From Sphingobacteriia bacterium (GTDB taxonomy: Bacteria > Bacteroidota > Bacteroidia > Chitinophagales > Chitinophagaceae), in contig JAECQP010000007.1 in NCBI GenBank assembly GCA_015999745.1, positions 23,449-87,448 of the forward strand: DNA of 64,000 nt, given 5' to 3'. This document shows, in pieces, positions 47,101 through 56,507 of this stretch (the first letter of the stretch is position 1; every line of letters begins with the position of its first letter). The notes under the pieces were generated by a model that was given only the letters and a program-made list of their open reading frames with translations, was not told where the DNA came from and made no database searches. The position numbers were made by a program, and so were the translations under genes.

Positions 47101-48501
47101 TTATTTAATCTCGCCGACCATATTTCCGGGAACCACCCACTGATCAAATTCTTCAGGCGTTAAGTAACCCAGCTTCACAGCCATTTCTTTTAAGGTAGTG
47201 TGTTCTTTATGCGCTTTCTGTGCAATCTCAGCCGCTTTGTAATAACCGATCTTCGTGTTTAAAGCGGTTACCAGCATCAGGCTGTTGTTAACGTGTTTTT
47301 TGATATTGGCTTCAATCGGCTCAATGCCCACAGCACATTTATCATTAAAGCTCACACAACCATCTCCAATCAGGCGGGCAGAGTGCAGGAAGTTGTAGAT
47401 CATTACCGGTTTAAACACGTTCAGTTCAAAATGACCGTTAGAGCCGCCGATATTGATGGCGACATCATTCCCCATTACCTGGGCGGCAATCATGGTGAGG
47501 GCTTCACACTGGGTAGGGTTTACCTTACCGGGCATGATGGAAGAACCGGGCTCATTATCCGGAATGAATAATTCACCGATACCACTGCGGGGGCCGGAAG
47601 AGAGCATCCGGATATCGTTGGCGATCTTCATCAGGCTAACGGCAACGGTTTTCAAAGCGCCATGCGCTTCCACAATTGCATCGTGAGCGGCCAGGGCTTC
47701 AAATTTATTTTCAGCCGTAATAAAGGGCAAACCGGTGAGGTTGGCAATATGTTTGGCAACATTTACATCATAGCCCTTCGGCGTATTGATACCGGTACCA
47801 ACAGCAGTACCACCCAGCGCCAGTTCACTTAAATGCGGCAGGGTATTCTTAATGGCTTTCAGACCGTGGTTCAGTTGAGAAACATAACCGCTGATTTCCT
47901 GGCCAACGGTAAGGGGCGTAGCATCCATAAAGTGCGTACGGCCAATCTTTACCACATGCATAAATTCCCTGCTCTTGGCAGCCAGCGTATCTTTTAATTT
48001 TTCAATACCGGGGATGGTGATCTCCAGTAAAATTTTATAAGCAGCAATGTGCATGGCAGTAGGGAACGTGTCGTTGGAAGACTGCGATTTGTTCACATCG
48101 TCGTTTGGATGAAGGAACTTGTCTTTATCTGTGAGGGCGCCGCCTTTCAGTACATGGCCTCTGTAAGCCACCACTTCATTCACGTTCATGTTGCTCTGCG
48201 TGCCGCTACCGGTTTGCCAAATCACCAGCGGGAACTGGTCGTTCAGTTTGCCGGAAAGGATCTCATCGCATACGGTGCCGATCAGTTCTGCTTTTTCAGC
48301 AGCCAGCACACCGGCATCGAGGTTGGTTAAGGCAGCAGCTTTTTTCAGGTAGGCAAAGGCCTGGATAATTTCTTTCGGCATTTTATTAATGTCCTGCGCA
48401 ATCTTGAAGTTGTCAATACTACGCTGCGTCTGAGCACCCCAGTAAACATTTGCAGGAACCTGCACTTCACCCATGGTGTCTTTTTCAATTCTGTATTCCA
48501 T
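47101..48501 (-). CDS. fumC: Class II fumarate hydratase
   Basis: 466 residues from the Met at 48501 ([25 protein letters not shown], the family N-terminus). The lyase signature [11 protein letters not shown] is near residue 320, with [10 protein letters not shown] earlier. It converts fumarate to malate in the citric acid cycle without an iron-sulfur cluster. The longer frame to 48570 lacks similarity. It is 13 bases after the crotonase gene and probably cotranscribed. Confidence 0.95.
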   Translation of the reverse strand: MEYRIEKDTMGEVQVPANVYWGAQTQRSIDNFKIAQDINKMPKEIIQAFAYLKKAAALTNLDAGVLAAEKAELIGTVCDEILSGKLNDQFPLVIWQTGSGTQSNMNVNEVVAYRGHVLKGGALTDKDKFLHPNDDVNKSQSSNDTFPTAMHIAAYKILLEITIPGIEKLKDTLAAKSREFMHVVKIGRTHFMDATPLTVGQEISGYVSQLNHGLKAIKNTLPHLSELALGGTAVGTGINTPKGYDVNVAKHIANLTGLPFITAENKFEALAAHDAIVEAHGALKTVAVSLMKIANDIRMLSSGPRSGIGELFIPDNEPGSSIMPGKVNPTQCEALTMIAAQVMGNDVAINIGGSNGHFELNVFKPVMIYNFLHSARLIGDGCVSFNDKCAVGIEPIEANIKKHVNNSLMLVTALNTKIGYYKAAEIAQKAHKEHTTLKEMAVKLGYLTPEEFDQWVVPGNMVGEIK

Positions 48502-48514
48502 ATTGTTGGTTGAT

Positions 48515-49294
48515 TTATTTTCCGGTAAAAATGGCTTTTCTTTTTTCGAGGAAAGCAGTAGTGCCTTCAATCATATCGGCCGTGCCAAAGCAGTTACCAA
48601 ACGCATTTACTTCCACCTCAAACCCGTTCTTCGATTCATCAAAAACCGCATTCGCCGATTGAATGCAACCGGCAACGGCCAGCGGGGCCTTGCTGTTGAT
48701 GATGGTTAAAATGGAGATGGCTTTTGCCAACAGTTCATCTGCGGGAACCACATAGTTCACCAGTCCGTACTGCAGGGCAGTGGCCGCATCAATCATGCCG
48801 GCGCTCATCAGTAATTCCAACGCTCTGCCCTTGCCAATCAGTTGTACCAAACGTTGGGTACCACCGTAGCCGGGAATCAGGCCAAGGTTCACTTCAGGCT
48901 GGCCGAACTTTGCATTCTCCGAAGCAATTCTGAAATGGCAACTCATGGCCAGTTCACATCCGCCGCCCAGCGCAAACCCATTCACACAGGCCACTACGGG
49001 CTTGGGACTGTTTTCAATTTTAAAGAAAATATCCTGGCCTCTTTTCGCCAGCGCTTTTCCTTCGGCAACCGAAGCGCCGGAGAATTCGCTGATATCAGCG
49101 CCGGCCACAAAAGCTTTGGGACCGGAACCGGTAAGGATCACAGAATGAATGGCGGGATTACTGTAAACCTCATCCATCGCAGCATTTAAATCGCTCATCA
49201 CCTGTTGGTTCAGTGCATTTAATTTGTCGGGTCTGTTAATGGTGATGGTGAAGATTCCCTGGTCAAGCGCAGTCGTTAAAGTAGTGTATGGCAT
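48515..49294 (-). CDS. Enoyl-CoA hydratase/isomerase (crotonase) family protein
   Basis: 259 residues from the Met at 49294; the longer start at 49315 lies within the -7 box. Crotonase features are seen: [14 protein letters not shown], the oxyanion-hole strand [64 protein letters not shown]. The catalytic Glu is consistent with [10 protein letters not shown]. It hydrates enoyl-CoA in fatty-acid or amino-acid degradation. It precedes fumC on the same strand. Confidence 0.92.
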   Translation of the reverse strand: MPYTTLTTALDQGIFTITINRPDKLNALNQQVMSDLNAAMDEVYSNPAIHSVILTGSGPKAFVAGADISEFSGASVAEGKALAKRGQDIFFKIENSPKPVVACVNGFALGGGCELAMSCHFRIASENAKFGQPEVNLGLIPGYGGTQRLVQLIGKGRALELLMSAGMIDAATALQYGLVNYVVPADELLAKAISILTIINSKAPLAVAGCIQSANAVFDESKNGFEVEVNAFGNCFGTADMIEGTTAFLEKRKAIFTGK

Positions 49295-49312
49295 ATACGT
49301 AGAAGGTTTGTG

Positions 49313-49320
49313 CAAAGATA
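49313..49320 (-). promoter_or_regulatory. -7 element of the crotonase/fumC unit
   Basis: Minus-strand TATCTTTG matches TAnnTTTG and fixes the crotonase start at 49294 with a leader of about 12 nt. Confidence 0.6.
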
Positions 49321-49333
49321 CTACAGCGGATAG

Positions 49334-49741
49334 TCAGAAGTTGCGGTTCTGGCCCACCCATTCGCTGATATAAGCAGCAATATCGGTAAGCGTGGCGCCT
49401 GGAGCAAAAAGCTTTCCAACACCCAGCGCATTCAGTTCCTTCATATCTTCTTCGGGAATGATGCCACCCCCGGTGAGCAACACATCATTCATACCCTTTT
49501 CTTTCATCAGTCCAATGATTTTGGGAAACACGGTCATGTGAGCGCCGCTGAGAATACTGATGCCGATGGCATCCACATCTTCCTGTAAGGCAGCGTTGAC
49601 CACCATATCGGGCGTTTGGCGAAGCCCGGTATAAATCACTTCCATCCCTGCATCCCGCAAAGCGGTTGCAATAATTTTAGCGCCACGATCATGGCCATCC
49701 AAACCAACTTTGGCAACTAACACCCGGAGCGGTCTTTTCAT
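49334..49741 (-). CDS. Stand-alone cobalamin-binding protein (methylmalonyl-CoA mutase C-domain type)
   Basis: 135 residues consisting only of a B12-binding domain. The DxHxxG motif is [10 protein letters not shown], followed by SILSGAHM and [11 protein letters not shown], the other cofactor contacts. It equals the small C-terminal part of methylmalonyl-CoA mutase. No mutase catalytic domain is adjacent, so it may pair with a mutase elsewhere. The epimerase gene at 32798 supports a propionate/methylmalonyl-CoA pathway in this organism. Confidence 0.9.
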   Translation of the reverse strand: MKRPLRVLVAKVGLDGHDRGAKIIATALRDAGMEVIYTGLRQTPDMVVNAALQEDVDAIGISILSGAHMTVFPKIIGLMKEKGMNDVLLTGGGIIPEEDMKELNALGVGKLFAPGATLTDIAAYISEWVGQNRNF

Positions 49742-49826
49742 ATGCTGTAATTATGCAAGTCAGAAAGTGTAAAATTAACTCAAATGTGCTTAGGTTTACC
49801 AACGGAATTTATAAAGCGATACAACC

Positions 49827-50822
49827 ATGCAATACAGATCATTCGGAAAAACAGACCTGCGCGTAAGTGAAATAGGATTTGGGAGTTGGGCCATAGGAGG
49901 CTCCGCCAATGTAGGAGGGGTAGAAATAGGCTGGGGGCCGTCGGATGATGCCATTTCCGTGCAAGCCATCCATACGGCGCTGGATGCCGGCATCAATTTC
50001 TTCGATACGGCGGATTTCTATGGACTGGGTCATTCAGAAGCCCTGCTGGGCAATACCCTGGGCAATAACAAGAACGTGGTTATCGCCAGTAAAGTGGGCC
50101 AGCGGGTAGGTACAGACGGAAAGATAGAAGTCAATTATACGAAAGACTATATCATCAAAGCCTGCGAACAGAGTTTACAAAGGCTCAAAAGGGATGCGAT
50201 CGATTTTCACCAGTTGCATGTAGCCCGAATGACGCACCTGGAACAGGGAGAATGCATTGAAGCCATGCAGCAGTTGCAGCAGCAGGGAAAGATCCGCTAC
50301 TGGGGCATATCGCTGATCACATTCCAGCCCGCTCCGGAAGCGGAATATTTCCTGCAAAACAACCTGGGTCATGGATTTCAACTGGTGTTCAACCTGATCA
50401 ACCAGAAAGCCCTTCCCATCATGGAAGCGGCGGCGGCAAAGGGTTACGGCATCATAGCGCGGATGCCGTTGCAGTTTGGATTGCTGTCGGGGAAAATAAA
50501 GGAAGACACCGAGTTCACCGCAGATGATCACCGCAGCTACCGTTTGGTGCCGCATATTATCAGGGCCGTACTCGAAATATTAAACGATCAGGTGTATCCC
50601 TTGCTGGAAAAATACCAGACCACGGCAGCGGGGCTGGCATTAAGTTATATACTGAGTTATCCGGAAGTGTCTACGGTTATACCGGGTATCAGAACACCGG
50701 AGCATGTGGCGCTCAATACCAATCATATTGTACAACTGGAACCTTCGGATCAGCGATTCCTGCGCAACTTATATGCAACACACTGGAAACCGGTGATGGA
50801 GCTGATGGAAAAGCAGGGATAA
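49827..50822 (+). CDS. Aldo/keto reductase
   Basis: 331 residues of the (beta/alpha)8 AKR fold. The catalytic Asp and Tyr are in FFDTADFYGLGHSE, Lys in VVIASKVGQ, and His in DFHQLHV. NADP contacts are in STVIPGIRTPEHV. It reduces aldehydes or ketones with NADPH; the substrate is not predictable. It is divergent from the B12-binding protein and converges on gltX. Confidence 0.9.
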   Translation: MQYRSFGKTDLRVSEIGFGSWAIGGSANVGGVEIGWGPSDDAISVQAIHTALDAGINFFDTADFYGLGHSEALLGNTLGNNKNVVIASKVGQRVGTDGKIEVNYTKDYIIKACEQSLQRLKRDAIDFHQLHVARMTHLEQGECIEAMQQLQQQGKIRYWGISLITFQPAPEAEYFLQNNLGHGFQLVFNLINQKALPIMEAAAAKGYGIIARMPLQFGLLSGKIKEDTEFTADDHRSYRLVPHIIRAVLEILNDQVYPLLEKYQTTAAGLALSYILSYPEVSTVIPGIRTPEHVALNTNHIVQLEPSDQRFLRNLYATHWKPVMELMEKQG

Positions 50823-50837
50823 CCCGCGCAACGGGAA

Positions 50838-52364
50838 CTACAGTAAACTCAATACATGCCTGATTCTGGCAGCAGTAGCCTCCTTGCCAATGGTGGTCGC
50901 AATGTCGAAAACGCCGGGGCCAAACTTACCGCCCACCAGCATGATGCGGAAAGGAAGCATGAGATCGCCGGGTTTCAGTTGATGCGCGGCAGCCAGTTCC
51001 TTAAATTCTTTTTCCAGGTCGGCGGCAGCCATTTCCTTGCTTAGTTCCAGGCCCATGGCCAGTTCAATGAAGAACAATTTTTTTATATCGTCCCATTTAG
51101 GTTTAAGGCTATCCGTATCAAAATGAACGGGTTCTTTAAAGAAGAAGGAAGCCTGTTGAACAAAGTCGGGGAGTAAGGTGCAGCGTTCTTTCACCAGGTC
51201 AATTACCTTGTAGAGCAGCGCTTCGTTGTTCACTACAATATCCTGTTCGGCCAAAACCGCCAGCACATGACTGCTGAGATCCGCAGCAGGTAAGCGTTTG
51301 ATCCACTCGTGGTTGTACCATTTGGCTTTTTCAAAATCAAATTTGGCGCCACCTTTATGTACCCGGTCCATGGAGAATTTATTCACCAGTTCATCCAGTG
51401 TAAAAATTTCATTGTCGGAGCCATCGTTCCAGCCCAGTAAGGCCAGCAGGTTAATGAAGGCCTGCGGCAGGAAACCACGCTCTTTAAAGCCAATGGTTTT
51501 TTCACCTGTTTTAGGATCGGTCCAGTCCATGGCAAACACCGGGAAGCCCAGGCGATCCCCGTCCCTTTTGCTGAGTTTGCCGTTGCCATCGGGTTTTAAG
51601 ATCAGCGGCAAGTGGGCCCACTGGGGCATTTCATTTTCCCAGCCTAAGTATTTCCATAATAAGATATGTACGGGGGCGGAAGGCAGCCATTCCTCACCGC
51701 GGAAAGCGTGCGAAATTTTCATGGCATAATCGTCCACGACCACAGCCAGGTGATAGGTAGGCATACCGTCGGCTTTCAGCAATACTTTATCATCCACCTG
51801 ATCGGTATGAAAAACCACTTCGCCCCTGATCATATCGGTGAAAGAAACCGTTTCATTCAAAGGCATTTTGATCCTGATCACATAGGGCGTACCCGCAGCC
51901 AACAGATCCTTCACTTCTTCGGCAGGAAGGGTTAAGGAGTTGCGCATATGAACCCGCAGCGCATGATTGTATTGCGGAGAAGGGTTCTCCGCCGTTTTAT
52001 GATTGAAGCGCATTTGATCCAGTTCATCGGGTGTATCAAAAGCATAGTAGGCATAACCGGCTTCCACCAGTTGTTCGGCAAATTGCCTGTAAGAAGCTTT
52101 GCGTTCGCTTTGCCTGTAAGGGGCAAAAGGGCCGCCATGCAGGGGGCTTTCATCCGGGTGAAGGCCGCACCATTTCAGGGTATTGAAAATATATTCTTCG
52201 GCGCCCTCCACAAAGCGGGTCTGATCAGTGTCTTCAATTCTTACAATAAAATCACCGCCCTGTTGTTTGGCAAACAGGTAATTAAACAAAACAGTTCTAA
52301 CACCACCCAGGTGCAAACCGCCCGTAGGAGATGGCGCAAAACGAACCCTTACTTTCTTATTCAT
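50838..52364 (-). CDS. gltX: Glutamate--tRNA ligase
   Basis: 508 residues from the Met at 52364 (MNKKVRVRFAPSPTGGLHLGG). The class I HIGH motif appears as HLGG and KMSKS as KLSKR in GKLSKRDGD. It charges tRNA-Glu. A -7 box lies 4 nt upstream of the start, so the mRNA is probably leaderless. The frame before 52364 has no family similarity and overlaps the deacetylase start on the other strand. Confidence 0.96.
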   Translation of the reverse strand: MNKKVRVRFAPSPTGGLHLGGVRTVLFNYLFAKQQGGDFIVRIEDTDQTRFVEGAEEYIFNTLKWCGLHPDESPLHGGPFAPYRQSERKASYRQFAEQLVEAGYAYYAFDTPDELDQMRFNHKTAENPSPQYNHALRVHMRNSLTLPAEEVKDLLAAGTPYVIRIKMPLNETVSFTDMIRGEVVFHTDQVDDKVLLKADGMPTYHLAVVVDDYAMKISHAFRGEEWLPSAPVHILLWKYLGWENEMPQWAHLPLILKPDGNGKLSKRDGDRLGFPVFAMDWTDPKTGEKTIGFKERGFLPQAFINLLALLGWNDGSDNEIFTLDELVNKFSMDRVHKGGAKFDFEKAKWYNHEWIKRLPAADLSSHVLAVLAEQDIVVNNEALLYKVIDLVKERCTLLPDFVQQASFFFKEPVHFDTDSLKPKWDDIKKLFFIELAMGLELSKEMAAADLEKEFKELAAAHQLKPGDLMLPFRIMLVGGKFGPGVFDIATTIGKEATAARIRHVLSLL

Positions 52365-52368
52365 AGTG

Positions 52369-52376
52369 CAAATATA
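52369..52376 (-). promoter_or_regulatory. -7 element of gltX, 4 nt before the ATG
   Basis: Minus-strand TATATTTG matches TAnnTTTG and ends 4 nt before the gltX start. Confidence 0.6.
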
Positions 52377-52411
52377 AACCAAGGAACAGGTTAATGGAAT
52401 ATCTTTACGGT

Positions 52412-53062
52412 ATGTATCTGGTAAAAACACCCTGGTGGCTGAGGGCAATCTATCCCTCACTGGTTTGGAAATTACCCGCCAGGGAGAAAGTGATTTACCT
52501 GAGTTTTGACGATGGCCCGCATGAAACAGCTACCCCATTTGTACTGGATCTGTTGAAAGGATACGATGCAAAAGCCAGTTTTTTCTGTATAGGAAAAAAC
52601 GTGCGGATGTACCCCGCTATTTACCAGCGAATTCTGGATGAAGGCCATACCGTGGGCAATCATACCGAACATCATATCAATGGCTGGAAAAACACCGATG
52701 CCGTGTATTTTTCAGAGATCTACCAGGCAGCGGAAGTAATCGGGAGCACCCTGTTCCGCCCGCCCTATGGAAGAATAAAGCGGTCGCAGATCCGGAAAAT
52801 GCCGGATGTTCCCCCGTATCCATTTTCCCCCAAAGGAATTACCGGCAGGTATCAAATAATTATGTGGGATGTGCTGAGTGGAGATTTTGACCTGCAACTG
52901 AGTCCGGAAGCCTGTTGCAGTAATGTAATCCGGCATACGGCGCCGGGGTCAATTGTCGTATTTCACGATAGTACCAAGGCCTGGGACCGGATGTCGTATG
53001 CCTTGCCGGGGGTGTTGGAATATTTTACAGCAAAGGGCTACCGGTTTGAAGCGATCCGGTAA
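52412..53062 (+). CDS. Polysaccharide deacetylase family protein (NodB domain)
   Basis: 216 residues from the ATG at 52412 (MYLVKTPWW, a usual start for this group); an in-frame ATG at 52394 adds six residues. NodB motifs: SFDDGP (residues 31-36, catalytic and metal Asp), NHTEHH with metal His84 and His88, and FRPPYG (115-120). It probably removes acetyl groups from a GlcNAc-type polymer or a related substrate. A -7-like TATCTTTA (52400-52407) lies 4 nt before this start. Confidence 0.88.
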   Translation: MYLVKTPWWLRAIYPSLVWKLPAREKVIYLSFDDGPHETATPFVLDLLKGYDAKASFFCIGKNVRMYPAIYQRILDEGHTVGNHTEHHINGWKNTDAVYFSEIYQAAEVIGSTLFRPPYGRIKRSQIRKMPDVPPYPFSPKGITGRYQIIMWDVLSGDFDLQLSPEACCSNVIRHTAPGSIVVFHDSTKAWDRMSYALPGVLEYFTAKGYRFEAIR

Positions 53063-53368
53063 AATTCAGCGCCACAACGCAGCAGCGGTCCGATACCTAC
53101 GCACCGCGAACAGCCACAACACAGTCCCGCCCAAAAAAGGGAAGGCCAGAGTAGAAACTCCAGCCTGTTTTTAATCCGTACCCTATGAAAACAAAAATGA
53201 CAGTGTAGACTGATGATCTGGCACTGTTAGTTACTTACATGAATCCCAATACTTTATTAATCTGTTGTTGCATTTGATCTTCTTTCAAATAAAACCTGTC
53301 GAACTAATAAACGGCCAACAGGCAGGATTTATTTTCCGGGCCTAAAAAAAATGTTCGAATTTCGCCGG
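53063..53368. other. Intergenic region without a recognisable gene
   Basis: 306 bases between the deacetylase and tatD starts. No ORF with coding character, no clear -7 box and no strong hairpin was seen. Confidence 0.5.
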
Positions 53369-54136
53369 ATGATCCTGATAGATACACATACTCATTTATA
53401 TGTAGAAGAATTTAAGGAAGATGTAGATGCGGTAATAGCCCGGGGAAAGGAGCAGGGAGTGGAGAAATTTTACCTGCCGGCCATCGACAGTACCGAAATC
53501 CCCGGAATGCTGGCCCTGGAAGAAAAATATCCCGGCACCTGTATTGCCATGATGGGGCTGCACCCCTGTTATGTAAAGCAGAACTACCGGGAAGAGCTTC
53601 AGATCGTGAAGGACTGGCTGGATCGGCGGTCATTTGCCGCGGTGGGGGAAATAGGACTGGATTATTACTGGGACACCCAATTTAAGGAGCAGCAACAGGA
53701 GGCATTCCGGCAGCAGATGGACTGGGCATTGGAAAAGGGCATGCCGATTGTGATCCATACCCGCAATGCCATGCAGGAAACCATCGAAATGGTGAAGCCC
53801 TATGCGGCCAGGGGGTTGAAGGGGATCTTCCATTGTTTCAGTGGAAGTTATGAATCGGCCATGCAGATCACCCAAATGGGATTTATGCTGGGGATCGGCG
53901 GGGTGCTGACCTACAAAAATGCCGGGTTGGGAGAGGTGCTGGCCCAAATCGGAATGGAGCACCTGGTTCTGGAGACCGATTCGCCCTATTTAACGCCGGT
54001 GCCGTTCAGGGGAAAAAGAAATGAAAGCAGTTACCTGCAATATATCGTAACGAAACTTTCCGACGTAAAACAGTTGCCCGAAGCAGAGGTAGCGGCGATC
54101 ACCACGGCCAATGCGGAACGGTTGTTTGGGGGGTAG
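53369..54136 (+). CDS. TatD-family metal-dependent hydrolase
   Basis: 255 residues from the inner Met (MILIDTHTHL); the ATG at 53351 adds six residues. Metal-binding residues are visible in DTHTHL, GEIGLDYYWD, PIVIHTRNA, IFHCFSGS and LETDSPYLTPVP. These enzymes are 3'-5' DNases or related phosphoesterases. The gene stands alone and ends before a hairpin at 54144. Confidence 0.92.
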   Translation: MILIDTHTHLYVEEFKEDVDAVIARGKEQGVEKFYLPAIDSTEIPGMLALEEKYPGTCIAMMGLHPCYVKQNYREELQIVKDWLDRRSFAAVGEIGLDYYWDTQFKEQQQEAFRQQMDWALEKGMPIVIHTRNAMQETIEMVKPYAARGLKGIFHCFSGSYESAMQITQMGFMLGIGGVLTYKNAGLGEVLAQIGMEHLVLETDSPYLTPVPFRGKRNESSYLQYIVTKLSDVKQLPEAEVAAITTANAERLFGG

Positions 54137-54143
54137 GTTTTGT

Positions 54144-54168
54144 CCCTGCTTTGCAAAGTGAAGCAGGG
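54144..54168. terminator. Hairpin between convergent genes
   Basis: CCCTGCTT (54144-54151) pairs with AAGCAGGG (54161-54168), followed on plus by a T-rich stretch. It separates tatD from the AT-richer region to the right. Confidence 0.5.
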
Positions 54169-54183
54169 TGCCGGTTTTAGTTT

Positions 54184-54978
54184 TTAAGAAATATTTTTTT
54201 CCTGGTTAATTAGCCTGCTGACTAAATCAGAAACCTCCAATGGTCTTTCCAAAGGGCTGACATGTCCGCTTTTAACTATAATTGTTTCAATATTGGGCGG
54301 TGTTGGCGCAAAGTCTTCTTCCCCTTTTAAGGCAATGGCTTTAACTTTCAATGTTTTGGTTAAGTAAGTAGCATCATCTGCATTTATCATAACAGCTTTG
54401 TCAATTTGTTTAATCTGCTTGTTAGATAAGATGCTCATTGGCCGTTTAAGCTGATTTATTAATGAAGGATTTTCTTTGAGTGATGTTTTGCCAAACATAG
54501 ACTTAGCAGATTGCTTTGTATAAAAATTTCTTAACCCTAACATGGAATGTTGTAGATATATGATCGCTTTTTGTTTTGTAGCTGCCGGTTGAAAATTCAT
54601 ATTACACAATCCAATAGATTCAAATCTTTCAGGATGTCTATGGGCGGCCCTCAAAATAGTCATACTACCCCATGAATGTCCGATTGCAATGGCTTTTGGG
54701 ATTTGTAAACTATCTAAAATCTCAATCAGCATACTCGCACAATCATTCAGAGTCCAATTTGATTTTATTTTTCCCCGGCTGTCGCCATGCAAAGGCATAT
54801 CAACAGAAATTACTGTGCGGTCTCTTATTCCTTCAACTTGTTTGTCCCAAAGATGATGGTCGAAGTATATTCCGTGTAAGAATATAACTGGTAGTTTACC
54901 GGATGTGTGGTTTTTTATATAAACTGAAATTTTTCCAATGCCGGTTGTTATCTCAGATTTTTGTGCTATTGCATTCAT
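54184..54978 (-). CDS. Alpha/beta hydrolase
   Basis: 264 residues. Oxyanion strand VIFLHGIYFDHHLWDKQ, nucleophile elbow GHSWGSM (Ser), and catalytic His in VKSGHVSPLERP. No signal peptide. The substrate is unknown. It is the last gene of a three-gene minus-strand run with an NAD(P)-binding protein and a Crp-type regulator (gaps 41 and 67 bases), which looks like one unit. Base composition is more AT-rich than the DNA to the left. Confidence 0.85.
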   Translation of the reverse strand: MNAIAQKSEITTGIGKISVYIKNHTSGKLPVIFLHGIYFDHHLWDKQVEGIRDRTVISVDMPLHGDSRGKIKSNWTLNDCASMLIEILDSLQIPKAIAIGHSWGSMTILRAAHRHPERFESIGLCNMNFQPAATKQKAIIYLQHSMLGLRNFYTKQSAKSMFGKTSLKENPSLINQLKRPMSILSNKQIKQIDKAVMINADDATYLTKTLKVKAIALKGEEDFAPTPPNIETIIVKSGHVSPLERPLEVSDLVSRLINQEKNIS

Positions 54979-55019
54979 TGTTACAATCTATTAAATAGTA
55001 AAACAATACCTGTTTGGTG

Positions 55020-55658
55020 TTAATTGCTGATTGAAGGAGCTTGTTTGGAGAACCTCATGTCTGTTAATTGCTGAACCAGGAATGTAGAAAGATCCCTTAA
55101 AGTAATTGATAGCTTTAGCCCTTTCCCATCCAACGTTGGGTGATATCTTCCTTTAGCGGGTCTGTTTACTATATTGGGGCAGCGAACAATAGTCCAGTTG
55201 AGCTGGCTGTTCATGATAATGGGTTCCATTCGGTTCTTGTCGTCTATAACTACTTTTAACCATTTCATAAAGTAGGGGAGAATAATTCTGGTAAAATACC
55301 AGGGGTTGTAACCGATACTGTCACCTGTTCCGACATTGCTCATTGCTATTAGCCGTTTAACTTCTGATTTTTCCATTTCCTCAACAATTATTTTTGTAGC
55401 ATCAGAAATAAATGTTGTTGGTTTAACGTCTTTCCCGCCAGGGCCAAGACATTGAATTGCTGCATCCTGGTTTTCTAATACTTCCAAAACTTTCTTTCTA
55501 TCCATGACATTACCTTCAATGATGGTCAGCTTTTTATCATTGATTGAGACCGAGGATTTGTTTCTGACTAATATGGTTACCTGGTGATTTTGTATTAAGG
55601 CTTCTTTCAAGATGGCATTACCCACGAAACCTGTAGCACCGAAGATGACTACTTTCAT
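55020..55658 (-). CDS. NAD(P)H-binding atypical short-chain dehydrogenase (NmrA type)
   Basis: 212 residues. Rossmann opening MKVVIFGATGFVGNAILKE with GxxGxxG-like spacing, then LTIIEGNVMD, AIQCLGPGG, and RLIAMSNVGTGDS. The family includes nucleotide-sensing regulators and reductases, and the active-site YxxxK is not evident. A -7 box is 25 bases upstream of the ATG. A perfect palindrome just upstream may be a regulator site. Confidence 0.85.
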   Translation of the reverse strand: MKVVIFGATGFVGNAILKEALIQNHQVTILVRNKSSVSINDKKLTIIEGNVMDRKKVLEVLENQDAAIQCLGPGGKDVKPTTFISDATKIIVEEMEKSEVKRLIAMSNVGTGDSIGYNPWYFTRIILPYFMKWLKVVIDDKNRMEPIIMNSQLNWTIVRCPNIVNRPAKGRYHPTLDGKGLKLSITLRDLSTFLVQQLTDMRFSKQAPSISN

Positions 55659-55682
55659 TTTTATATTGGTTTATTTTCAAAC

Positions 55683-55690
55683 CAAAAGTA
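55683..55690 (-). promoter_or_regulatory. -7 element of the NAD(P)H-binding gene
   Basis: Minus-strand TACTTTTG matches TAnnTTTG. The leader would be about 18 nt. No -33 TTTG is seen; an activator site may replace it. Confidence 0.5.
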
Positions 55691-55712
55691 GTCATGCCGG
55701 GGAAGTCGTTCC

Positions 55713-55728
55713 TGACACAAAAGTGTCA
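55713..55728. promoter_or_regulatory. Palindromic operator candidate for the adjacent Crp-type regulator
   Basis: TGACAC-AAAA-GTGTCA is a perfect 6+6 inverted repeat. It overlaps the stop of the Crp-type gene and its centre is about 44 bases upstream of the expected start of the NAD(P)H-binding transcript, a place where Crp-family activators bind. Confidence 0.4.
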
Positions 55729-56322
55729 AAATGAATTACGCGTCAATTTTTTTCTTATCCGGGTTAGAGATTGTCTCTCGATACCAAGGTAAGATGATAA
55801 GTAAGACAAAGATACCCTGTTAAACAAATCGGGATTTTCTTCTATGAAATCGAGGTACCTGGTTTCGGCATTGTCAAACAGAAAACTCTCAATTCTTCTG
55901 TGTTGAATTTTCAAAGCTTCCTCTGCTACCAATCTGCCATAGCGTTCCAAAATCGGGAACCTGTCGTAACCCTCCTGAATGTGATTGTAGGCAAGGTTGA
56001 CAACTATTGTTGGCTCTATACATTGAAAGTAATACTTACTGGGAGTTTGAGTGATGAATGCAGGATAATGCGTTACATATCGGTTTTCCCGAACAAAATT
56101 TACAGAAATCTGATTGCCATTATTATCAATATAAAATGTTCGCAATAAGCCTGAAAACACAAACCCTATTTTTTTTTGAATAGTATTTGCGTGAATGTAA
56201 AAATGTTTTGGTTTTAGATCAGAAACCGTCAAGCCACTTGTCAGGTAGTCCAATTCAACAGTTGTAACCTTGGGACAAAGTACCTTGACTGAATTTAAAT
56301 ATGTATTAATCGCGTCTTTCAA
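55726..56322 (-). CDS. Crp/Fnr-family transcriptional regulator
   Basis: 198 residues. TTG at 56322 is the only usable start; a stop lies three codons upstream and no ATG follows. The N-terminal cyclic-nucleotide-binding fold (KPKHFYIHANTIQKKIGFVFSGLLRTFYID) and a C-terminal helix-turn-helix (VSLSYLSSYLGIERQSLTRI) are visible. It lacks the cysteine cluster of Fnr. The effector is unknown. It probably controls the downstream genes through the palindrome at 55713. Confidence 0.85.
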   Translation of the reverse strand: MKDAINTYLNSVKVLCPKVTTVELDYLTSGLTVSDLKPKHFYIHANTIQKKIGFVFSGLLRTFYIDNNGNQISVNFVRENRYVTHYPAFITQTPSKYYFQCIEPTIVVNLAYNHIQEGYDRFPILERYGRLVAEEALKIQHRRIESFLFDNAETRYLDFIEENPDLFNRVSLSYLSSYLGIERQSLTRIRKKLTRNSF

Positions 56323-56507
56323 TTTAACATATTATCATGTTGTCTAAGGTATAAGTATTTTTTGAACTAACCGATTGCGTATTTGCCTTGAAACTTCCGA
56401 GTTGGGCTTGCCAGGAAAAAGCGCTTCAATTTTATTCTATATAAAATGGCTACCCTATTAAGAAAAAGCAGGTGCGAACGGTGGTCTTTTAAGCTATCGA
56501 TTTTCAA

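Noticed and set aside
52953..53174. 73-codon ORF after the deacetylase
   Set aside because: It is mostly the shifted frame of the deacetylase, and the tail has no coding character.
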